A DNA stretch of 64,000 bases from Aplysia californica. Taxonomy: Eukaryota > Mollusca > Gastropoda > Aplysiida > Aplysiidae. Position 1 is the stretch's first letter. Each line of letters starts with the position of its first letter. The stretch lies in contig NW_004797537.1 of the NCBI RefSeq assembly GCF_000002075.1, positions 40,879-104,878 of the forward strand. Direction: 5' to 3'. The notes beneath the pieces were generated by a model. It saw only the letters and a list, made by a program, of their open reading frames with translations, did not search any database and had not been told where the DNA came from. The translations under genes were made by a program, and so were the position numbers. Of this stretch, positions 35,905-47,900 are shown in pieces.

Positions 35905-38900
35905 GACACACACACACACACACGTGCACACACATGCACACAGATACCAATGAAAGTATAACAATGTCTTGCAACAGGAGCACAAAGATGGGGATGACCA
36001 CAAAGCTTTAAACGCTGATGATAATAATGAAATTGGGATGTTCTGTAGCATTATTTGACACAAAATGGTAGCGAATCTTACTTTTGAGCAACTTAACCTA
36101 CCACAGACTAGGTCTTGAATCATCTCGGAACATCTTGAAGGAGCCCTCAGTGTGATTCATGTATCCCAGAATACGCTGGAAGGCTGTGAAAAAATGAAGT
36201 CAAGATCAAATTAGAACGCAGAGAGAATTTAGCAATACTTTCAGTGACCAGAGTATTTCACCAACAAACATTTCAGGCCTTTAAAATTAACAATAAAAAA
36301 CTCATAACATTAACAGTAAAACAGGCCGTCAATGAGCCACATATTCAGTTCTACTCAACACAGAGAGCAAAAAAGCCATACCTGGTAAGCCTAAAAAATC
36401 TTGAGACAACTGGAAATAAATTTACACATCATGACACACAAAAATATACCCATACTATAAAATATTAAGAGAAACCTGAAAAAAAAACTATCACATTTCT
36501 AAATCAAGTGTAAATTATTTCAGCTTTTATTTAACTGTCAAGACCAACATGAATCAACTGACCAACATTCATCTCTGCTAATGACCGTTTGAGTTGATCA
36601 TTGGAAAGCTGCTGGGATGCTTTCATAAACTTGAGAGTCAACAGGTTGTAGGCAAAGTTGAATGTGATCATCTCTCCACCACCATAAGGACGGTACAGCA
36701 CATTCTCCGCATTCAAATAGTCCTGAAAGAAGCCAGGTGTGACCACATCCCCTGAAAATAACATAACAATGACTCTAGTAAAATGACATAACGATAATAA
36801 TAATAAAAATAACAATAATAATATACATAAGTATCATCAAAATAAGGGAAACCATTCACGATGTACTCAAACTCTGAACCCAATTCAAGTTCTTAGCCCC
36901 ACAAAGCACACAACAAAAAGATGATGCTCACATATGACAGAAATTCCTTGTGGCCATTAGCACATACTCAGACGGAGAGTACAACTTTTGCGGCTCAATG
37001 TGACAACGGGGAATTTTCATTTAGTGAAAGCATCTATATCCACAAGGAAAACGAAAGAAGGGAAGACTAAAGATGACATGGAGGCGAGCGGTACAAGTTG
37101 AAATGGGAAAAGCGGGGACATCATGGAAACTGATAGAAAAGGAAGCACAGGACAGGCTTCGCTGGAGTAATGTTGTTGATGGCCTGTGCTCCACTGGGAG
37201 TTAAAAAGGGCATGAGAGAGAAAGAGATCTATATCTGCCCATTCAGATTGATCTTTCAACAGCCATTAACTGGTTTCAAGCTGGGAGAAATCTTGCAAAA
37301 AGTGAAAAAAAACCCACAATTATCAACAAACAGTATTGATAGGAGCTACAAGAGCTGTGATGTGCTCTGAAAATGTGTAAAGCAAAAAAGATTTTTCTTA
37401 AAAAAGAAAACCATATTGATACGAAGCAGTCACGTTTTCTATGACAGACAATTTCCACATGACGCTTACATAACAACTCTTTAAAAAGAGGGCCGTAAAA
37501 ATATACGTTGTAAAGTGTCGTAAAAATATACCCTGTAAAGTGTCGTAAAAATATACCTTGTAAAGCACATAGCGCCTACTGTTGAGTGGCAATAAGCTAT
37601 ATAAACGCTATTTATAATAATTAATGAGGTGTACATTTTTTCCCCTCAGTTTCAAGTCCACTCAATGGACCAAGTATTCCAAAATAGACAAGACATACTC
37701 TTTTGTTTATGTAAGTGTTTTATAGCGCTCACAACTGCGTAAGGTAATTTGGGCGCGCAGGACACATTAAATATTTTCAGTTGGTAGGAAATTTTGAATT
37801 TAGCCGGTGTGGCAGCTGAAGCCTACTCATATCGATTTTCGACCTCCAAGGGATCTATAATGTGCGCAACTTGCATACGAGAACTCTGAGATTTTTCGCC
37901 CTCATCCAACAAGGCTAGGTGTTAGATCTTACCTACCATAAGATCAGGGGTGTGGCTGAAGGACAGCAGTAAGAAGAAACATACTCAGACACAAGAAAAG
38001 ATGTAAAACTTATTAAAAACAAATTTGAGCAGTTAGCAAAAGGAGACCTGCATTAGTGGTGTAACGTGAAGGTTCTTGGGATTCATGTAAAATATGTAAC
38101 ATTGATTCCAATGTGAGGAAGAAGCTTATCTAATTTTTCTGTCTCTGCTAAGATTTATCTCACACATGCAAGGAATCAAAGAACCCATTTTTTATCTAAA
38201 TTGTGTAGATGGTGTGTGTGTGTGTGTATATATGCGTGTGTGTGTGTGTGTGTGTGTGTGTGCATGTATGTATGAGCATGTGTGTGTGTTTATGTATGAG
38301 TATGTGAGTGTGAAGTGAGTGTGTGTGTGTAAAAAAATTTACAATTAATCTTTTTTCTTTTTGACTCACCAAAGAGAGAGGTGGTAGCCACTGGGCTCTG
38401 TGGCACATACAAGTTGTATCGCACTTCAGGCTTTCTGAACTGTTCAGGCACAACCACATCGAACTGAGGCATTTGGATGGAGGCATAGCGAATCAGATCA
38501 ACCAGATACGGTGTATGATAGTAGTTCACCACTCCGTCAGGCTGGGAAAAGATACAAGAAGGTCAATTTTATTATAACTAAAGGGAAACTCCTGAAAAGA
38601 AGGGTTTTTAAAAAGTAATCATTTTCATTAAAGCAGTATCAACAAGATATGGTGTATGATAGTAGTTCACCACTCCGTCACACTGTTAAAAGATAAAAGG
38701 TCAATTTTGTTATAAATAAAGAGAAACTTCTGAAAAGAAGGGTTTTACAAAAGTTATCATTTTAAGTAAAGCAGGCAATAAAACAAAAAACACACACATA
38801 AAATGTCTTTTGCAGTCCTTTTCTCATGTGGAATGGTTGCCGCATACATGAAGGGGCTGAAGCAGGTCATCTCTTTCACACTTGGATGGAACATTGAGGT

Positions 38901-41900
38901 CATTTACTTGATTCACTCATCTGCACCTCACAGATATGAATAATAAATAATAATAAATAACATTTGTATAGCGCATATCCCCGCTCAACAGCAGGCTCTA
39001 TGCGCTTTACACTATATTATTACCCCAGCAGACCATAGAACACTCCGAAACATTCTCAGCTTCCCGGGAAGCATACAGTGCAAGCTGCGGATTTCACGCG
39101 CTCAAACACTATCAAACTGACAAGATCTTTCTCTGTCTATAGCTGGGTACCCATTTCCACCTGGGTGAAGAGAAGAAAATTTGTGCAAAGTGCCTTTCCC
39201 AAGGACACAACGTCGGGCCCCTGACAGGATTCGAACCCACGACCTTACGGTTGCGAGTCCGAGAGCCTAACCACTAGACCACCGACGCCACACGAACACA
39301 CATGAACAGTTTATCAAGTCCCACCAAGCTTATCCAAGTCAACGCCCAAACATACTCAAACATTTACCATTCTTGAAACACAAAAAGAACACTTACTTTG
39401 ACAGACATCTTTCCAACATATTCATCTTTCTCCATGAAGCAAGTTGCAGACACTCTGAAGGTCATTATGCCATCTACTAGGTTTATGTCTGGCTTTATAG
39501 GCATGTAGATGTCTTTGGATTCTCCTGGTTCCAACTGAAACGAAGATGAAATTGAAAAATTGGAAGATTTTTTTTATGACTAAATGCAACCGACAAACCA
39601 AAAAAACCCAAATAAAAAACAATAACAAAAAATGAAGAAGAAGAAAGACGAAAAAAAACCCTGCTTAAATTAAAATCTGACATGAAGGAAAATCACACAT
39701 CATTCAGGAAATTTCCTTATAAAACCTTTCCCAAGTTTCATTCAAAGTATGACAAATAATTATTGAACACATTTAGTGTACAAAAGCAAAGTAGTCAACA
39801 TTACATTTCACTGACTACTAATATTTTCAAAGAACGTATTGTTTCATTGTTGTTTTTTCTCTTTAAGATATCCTCTGATGCCTGTATGTTTAAATTGTAT
39901 TCATGCACAAGAAATGCTCATTAACAAATGTGGAGTGTGCTGACTAAATGAGTTACTTCTGGGATTAGGGCTCTATGGAAATAGATACATCATGCTTTGA
40001 GGTGCAGTTTTTATAATTTGTAAGTATGAAATAGCAGAAGGCATTTACTACTTTATGAATATTGCATCAATAACAAACCTAGAAATTTGACCCAAGTGTC
40101 GATTTTTGGTCAATATCTCCATTTGTGGATTGTGAGAAGTAACTCATTTTGTCAGCACGCCTCACAAATAAGTTAAAAAAATAATGTGGGAGAAAAAAAG
40201 GTATAAAATAAAATACTCTTGATTCAAAAACTAATAATGATAATTTGTTTCTATTTCTTTTAGAACAAACCTTTCTTTGCATATGTACAGATGGCCAGTT
40301 CCTGTGTGAATCTTTAATGGTTCATTAAAAACCCAAAATACTGGTTGTCGTTAAGTTAAAAGGAAGCATTTCTACTCACAAAGACAATAGTCTGCTGATC
40401 CTTTTTGTGGGTGGTCGGTGTGTAAGAGGTGACGTAGCCCATGTCTCCCACAATGACAAACTCTGAGTCAGGGCCCTGGTGCATGGTGATTAGGACCTGA
40501 AAAGTAAATGTCACAAACCGTCAGAAAAACATAGCCCATGTCTCCCACAATGACAAACTCTGAGTCAGGGCCTTGGTGCATGGTGATTAGGACCTGAAAA
40601 GTAAATGTCACAGACCGTCAGAAAAACATAGCCCATGTCTCCCACAATGACAAACTCTGAGTCAGGGCCTTGGTGCATGGTGATTAGGACCTGAAAGGTA
40701 AACGTCACAAACCGTCAGAAAAAAAAAGTCCAAAGGATCCTGGTACAAATCTGGATATGGTAAGAAGTGAACAACAGAAGCTGGGAATCTATATTTATCT
40801 ACAAATTTTGTGTGTGAGCATAATGTAAATGTGACTCTGGGTGCACGAAAACTACAAATATGAAAGGGTGCACATAAACTAAAAATATGAATGAATATGC
40901 TAGTGCACAAACACAGGCAAACCTGCTCTTACAGCCACCTGTCCAAGACATTTACCTGTGCAAATGTCCACTCATACAAGACACCCACCTATCTAAAACA
41001 AATACTTTCTTCTCAACAGTGGGAGGCCGTCTTGGATAATTTTGGCTGTATGTATGCATGTATGCGCGAGGGCAAATGTGCAATGAGTTCATGTCTCTAA
41101 GGGAGGAGCTTTTCTAAACACGGTATTGAAGAAAATTCAACAAAGTTCCTCTTCAATGAAAAACAATTTGAACTTTAGGAAATTAAATAAACAAATGATC
41201 AGATGTTCGAGACAAAGATCAGTAATACAACAACGATAGTCCGACCAGGAAAAGTACTGACCTCTAGATAGTCATCATCATACCAGTAGTTGAACACTGT
41301 GACTCGTACACCAATCTGTTCCCCTCTGATGATGTGTTTTGGGTGTTCTACTTGGATGTACATGTAGCGAGCTGCATCATACTAAAGAACAAAACAAAGA
41401 TGAAAATCATGAGCAAAAATATGTATGTAAAGTATACCATCCTGTTGTATACATAAATCCAAACATAGAGCAGACAGGGACATTTGAATGGCTCCGTGAC
41501 TAAAATTATCAAGTGCAACAGCCATTATGTTTTTGTACGCCCTCAAAGAAACAATTTTGTGACTAAAATCTCGTCGTGACATAAGGCTTTGTCATCTGTT
41601 GAAATGAAAATGCAAAATGAATAACATTGTCGCTGTTGTTAAAAGTTTTAAAACATTGTCAGCATAAAAAAGACGTATTATACCCTATCCGAAATAATAA
41701 TTTTTGACACAAGACCGCATTTGATTTGCATATTTAATAATAAATAAAATAAAACAAATGCATTTTGCAATTCCTAGAGAAAGTACAATGCTTAACGCAG
41801 AACTTCGAATAAACACTTACCCTGACTGGGTTTTGCATTATACCAAGTCCCAAAGTACGACTAATAGACAAGCCATTGATCACCCAGGACAGAGGGTACT

Positions 41901-44900
41901 TGGGAACATCCACTCGGAAGTCTACACGTCCATCAGGCCTGCAAATACATTAGAATAAGTTGAATTGGAGGAAGATTTATAATAATAATAATAACAACAT
42001 ATGGTCGCTTTTAAGGACAAGCGGGCTAACACAGATTTCGGGGGGTTCCAGAAATCTTGACCTACAACAAAAGTGGGTATTGCTCTACCTATAGGACAAG
42101 TTTGGTTTTATGGGTGTGTATATTTGTTTTGTTATAGAGAAAAACCCTCCTTGTATTTTAAAGAAACTGAACAAGGGGCAAAAACTTTACCTTCGATTTT
42201 TCTCAAAACAACAGTTTTCGGGATAGCCCCCTTGTGCTTAAAAGCAACCATATATTGCGCTGTAAAAACATAAACAGAGATCTGTCTGTGCCCTTGTATT
42301 AAGCCAATTCCCACACTTGTCTCTTTACCACCATCAAGTTCAAAATCTTCCACAACTGAACTTTCAACACTAGTTTCTAGATCATTATCATTTGAAGAGC
42401 CGGCTTCATTGTGAAAATCCAGCAGTATTTTGTGAGGATCTTCAGACCAACAGTTTACAAGCTACTGTTTCACTTCAGACTAAACAGATTGTAACCTTTT
42501 TTTTCTAGAAATCTGAATGCTCCTCACGAGCCATATTTCTGTATTTCAGTAACATAGAACCAGCTGATTTACATGACCATATATCTGTTACGAGTCTCCT
42601 TGGAATTCAGACTAGTAGTAAAGCCAGTCTCTCATAATAACCCATAAGAGAGTAAAAGGCAAATAACTCCCAAGAATACTGCATATATTCTTTATCCTTC
42701 TCCGCATGTTGAGATGGTATCCATTTTCCAGGCCAGTGATCTGTTCTGTATGTCTTTAATACAGAGTTTGCCAGCTATGGGATTAGTTTCTTTTAGAACG
42801 TTACATTTTTCTTAGTACATGGAAGTTTACCGGTCATCGTTTGCGATGCTAGACATGATTGAAAGTCTCTTTTATTTAACTTACTTGACAAAGATTTCTT
42901 GCCATGCCCAAGAGCTGTTGTCATAAAACCGCATGACTCTGCTCACTCTGTCTAATGGAGATTTGTGAACAGTGCGGTCTTCTTCATACACACCTGTAAA
43001 TCACATGAAAAAATACGACGTATCACAATCTGGGTTAAGAACAATGAAGTTCACTTGTTTCTCTTGACATATGCGCTGTCTATCACAGGTATTCAAAAGC
43101 CACCTAGAAACTACAAATAACTTTTAAATTAAAGCAGACTGTTGATTTAGAGGAAACAAAAATCCACTAGGTTGGCGAATGCTTTAAAAAAAGGAATGTA
43201 TCCAATAATGAACGTCTATAAAAGCAATAAGATTTGTGTTTTATGTTTACGAGCAGAAGTTAAATGGAACAAACACAGCATATTGATACCCGATGCTCTA
43301 GATTTTAATTTGTAACACTAAATATTTTAACATTCATCCAGTTCCATAATTATGTGCATGTGGAAAGTCTTAGAAATAGTAAAGAAAGGTAAATGAGAGT
43401 TAAAAAGGAACACTGTAAAACTCACATCCCCATTCGTCAGCTCCATCAGTGGGACAGCCATCAACCTTTTTGTTACACCTGTGCTCATCAGTGTAGCAGT
43501 CCTCTCCTATGCCCGTGAAGCACGGGTAGGTGTTCTGAAGTCGGCAGATTTCATCGTCTGCAAAAAGTTTTCAAGACCAATAATATTATTTAGCTTGGTT
43601 TTATCAAGACTTGATTATTTTAACTCTTTGTTATCAGGAAAATCATTGGAGAAAGTTAAAAGACTTCAAACTGTTCAAAACAATGCTGCACGTTTTGTTT
43701 TATGGAAAAGAAAGCGAGACTCTGCTACACCTCTTTTACGGACATTGCATTGGCTTCTTGTTGAGAAAAGAATTGTGTACAAGTTGGCCACCCTATGCCA
43801 CAAATGCTTGAATAATAATGCACCATCATATTTATCAAATCTGTTGAGACTGTACATTCCAACTCGCAGTTTAAGGTCATCGGCTGACAAAAATAAATTT
43901 CTTTTACCTTCTATGAAACCTTAAAACAATGGGTGAAAGGGCATTTGAATATCAAGGCCCCAATATCTGGAATGCTTTGCCAAGTAGTTTAATAGAGATC
44001 AAATCTTTTGATTCATTCAAATGTCAGCTGAAGATATTTCTGTTTTTTAAATTAATAAGATGAATGTTTGGAGTGATTTCCTTTTAGTCAGAAAACGTTT
44101 TATTTTATTGTTGTACATTGTATTCTATAGTAAAGCACTCAGAGAGTGTGTACTTATATAAATGTCATTTATTATTATTATTATAAATTTATTATTGCAA
44201 CTATTAACCCCTTTGTGACAGCTCCCGTACACCGTACGTCCAACATTGTGTGCCAAGATGCCATCCTCTTGTACAATGTACATCCTAAAATTAGACGACT
44301 AAGCCAATCGCATGGACCTTACCACATACAGGATTTTCTATCTGCTCTACAATAGCTTTGAATGGAATTTTACCGGAAAATTAGGTGCAGTAAAAGTTGG
44401 AAGAACCATACGTCAAGAAGGGGTTAATGATAAACGTAATTTTTATTTACACAGCACCTATCCCTGTATAGCATTAGGTGCTTTTGCCATATCCATATCA
44501 CTGATGTTAATATACAAAAAGTATTCCTAACAGCAGGACTCTACTTCCCTGAAATCACCTGCTGTTACAGGGGAAGCTTGAAGGAGCATAATTTAAAATC
44601 TTTGGGGAATTTATCACAGACAAATTTCCATCAAACCTTTAATAATTTTTTCTCCAGGTGCTAAAAAAAAAGAGAAACATTCTAAAGACTCCACAAAATC
44701 TATAAACTTTTATGCATTGGTTTCCAGTTAAACTGATATCAAACTATGACTCTCAAAAGAAACAGCAGAAGAATGAGTGGGAAGTTTTAATATGTCAGCA
44801 GATGGCTACGGGGCAAATGCACGTTCTTTTTTAGAATGCACATGTATAACAATATCCCAAAGTGAATAGGCATGAAACATCCGAAAAACAAACCCTTTTA

Positions 44901-47900
44901 TCATGAAGAACACAAAAGGCAAATACTTTGTGAGTATCTTAAATGAAAAAAAAGTTTTCAAAGAGGGGCATACTTACTGAAAAGACGAGGCACCCGTGCA
45001 TCAGTAAGAATGAGTAGACCAGCACTCTGGGGATAAAAAGTAGAAAATATAATACCTTAATTTCACATAATATACAAAAATCATTACCAAAAATAGAAGA
45101 ACAATAAATAGCTCACTTTTACTTTTTAAAATGCTATAAAAATGCAAACAATATGAATCTACTGAATATACACACTTTATTTCGAGTGCTGATTTCACTT
45201 CTGATTTTTCTGTCTTAGTTTATCTCTTTATCTACGAAGGGGGTTTTCCCCACTATGGTGCAAAACCTGAAAGTGGCATACGCATCACTACAATGGTCAT
45301 TAAATCAAGAGAAATAAATCTCTTTTGATAGGTCTTCATCTAATGAAAGAACTCAAAGTAAGAGAGACCCACTTTCAGCAATAGTGGAAAATCAATATAA
45401 CACCTTCTCTTCGTCATTTTAAAGTAATGTGACCAAGCCGCTGCCAGCAGCTCACCGGCACAGCAGTTCCAACCACAAGCCCTTGTGAGTGGCTTGCCAG
45501 AAATAAGGAGTTAACACAAGCAGCATCTAACTACACCCCATCATAGTAAAGAGATACATTTACCAGCTCTGACATAAAGTAAAAAAAAAGACAATACTAT
45601 TGTTCTTATGAATATACTTGTTTACAAAAGTCTACACTGAGATAAGGCTTCAAAACTGCAAGATAAGGATAAGCACAATAATTCGTACAAGTATTAGTGA
45701 TTTCACAACGGTGGAAAGGGGTGACAAGACCTCTAAGAGACCCCCCCCCCCCAAAAAAAAGACTTTAAAGTGGACGTACAATGAAGCTGGTGTTGGCATC
45801 AATTCCGTAGTCCGGTCCATGGAAGAATTTGTATTGGTAATCTGTGTCACTTGTTCTCCACAGATGTCTGTAGCTGCTGTTGGCCGAGTTGTCGTAGGTC
45901 ATCAGCTCATCAATCAGCTGGGTTGGAACAATTGAAAGTCAAAATTATTGCCCCTTTCTATTGAGGAAGAACATGGACAGACAACAAAGCTGGAACTTCT
46001 GTATTCAGCTCCCCCTCGGGTCCTACCAATATATAGATCTAGATGGCTGAAGAAAAAAGTTGCCAAACATAGGGAGATATCCATGATAAGTAAATATTGA
46101 AATTATATTTTATACACAATAAGTTTTGGTACAACATTTCATGTTATTTTTTAGACTTGGAATTGAAATCTTTTAAAAGCTGTCCCATTTGAACTTGTAA
46201 TTCTCAACAACAACAAAAAGTATTGTACAATTGATATAACGTTGTCAAACACAAGACAACATAACAATTCTAATGCCCACCTTGTTTTCCGTGATGCCAT
46301 CACTAAGGCCACGACTGTAGAGATCAAGTAACATTCCACTGAAAGCCACGTAGGAGCCTGGGTCAGCCTCCGCATTAAACTCAATTGTGTCACGGCTGAA
46401 GTCTTTGCCGCGGTTGATACCCAGCCTCACCTGATGGGAACAAATAACAAGACTTAAGTCTTTGAACCAATAAAATTCAGAAGGTGAATTATGCCCATTC
46501 AGCATAATGACTGTCACATTTTGCCTGTAACAAAATAGGTAACTAGTAAAACTGAAAACATAAAACGAAACAGACCCGTCAACCACCTACAGGAAAACTC
46601 ATCAAACTAATCATAAAACATCATAAATAAATCTGCTTGAACAGGAAGATGCACAGGTCATCCTACCATCAGCATTTGCAAATTTTTCAAAAGGTTGGGC
46701 AAAAACAAATCTCAAATCAGCTGATTATTTCAAACGATTTCAACAGACCAACAACACGTCCAAACAACGATAATACACACAAACTGGTACCAAACATGAG
46801 TGTCTACAGACTATGACACACAGTCTAAACAGACTTGCCTGGTTCTGTCCGGTCCCATTCACAAAGAAGTTCAAAACATCTGTTACTATTTCTTCCGGTT
46901 GTCTGATGAAAAACACCACGATTCTAGCAGTCGGTACCATGTCCCGAGACAGAGCTATGGAAAATGTCTTTTGCTTCGATGTCATCTCCAGCTCATCGCC
47001 AGTGATTATGTTACTTTGGGACACAATCTGTAAATGAAAAGGTAATTTCAAAGTCAGAAATTTTAGGCTTACAGCTCATATTTCATCATACTGGCCCTGC
47101 AAATGATAAAGAAAAGTTAAATCGTTTAAAAACGACAAGCTGATCCTTCAGATTTTGTTACTGAATGTACAGTTGGGAGTATTTATTAAGACTTTCAGAT
47201 GAGAAACACTACAGCACAAAAATAGTGTCATTACATGCACATGTCTATAAAATAATTTTCACCCATACATTCAAATTGTTATTCATACAAAAACAAGCCA
47301 GGATCTAATCCCCCCCCCCCCCCCCCCCCCCTTGCTGTCATGTGTATACATCAATAGCTTGGACTTAACTGACCAACTATGTTATAACGGCTCAAGGCCG
47401 TAACGTGACCTTCTTGATAATATAAGGATAACTTCCGTTACTACTCATTCTCACTGAGGTCTTGTGTTTGTTTGTGAGCACGTTTTATAATTATTCGTCA
47501 AGCTATAAGCATAGCCAAGAACGTAACACTTGCTTTGTTTTCATGTAACAAAAAGAATGATCTTATCTTGCTTGTGATTTTGTATAAATTAGTATAAGGT
47601 AAGAGAGGTTAGAGGTTAAATGTCTGATGGAAACAAGATCTTTCTCTACAATCATTACGACACAAATATAAATTCAAAATTATATCAAAGTGAAAAGTAG
47701 ATGGAAAAACAAAGCATTCTATAATACTCACTTGATAGTACACCCTTGGCACGAAGTAACTGGTCTTTACATGGAAGATCATGTATTCGTTCACCTGTCA
47801 ACATCCATATTAGGTCAGTTAGACAGAATCACAACATAGAGGCAAGAGACTGCGGTTTTATTTTTACAACTCACATAGTTCAAACAAATCAAACAAATAC

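Noticed and set aside
39220-39293. tRNA gene
   Set aside because: It is joined to a SINE core and an AT-rich tail; the acceptor stem is not formed.
40662-40910. Extra Mcr-like exon copies
   Set aside because: The duplicated units have acceptors but no donors and shift the frame, so they are duplications rather than working exons.
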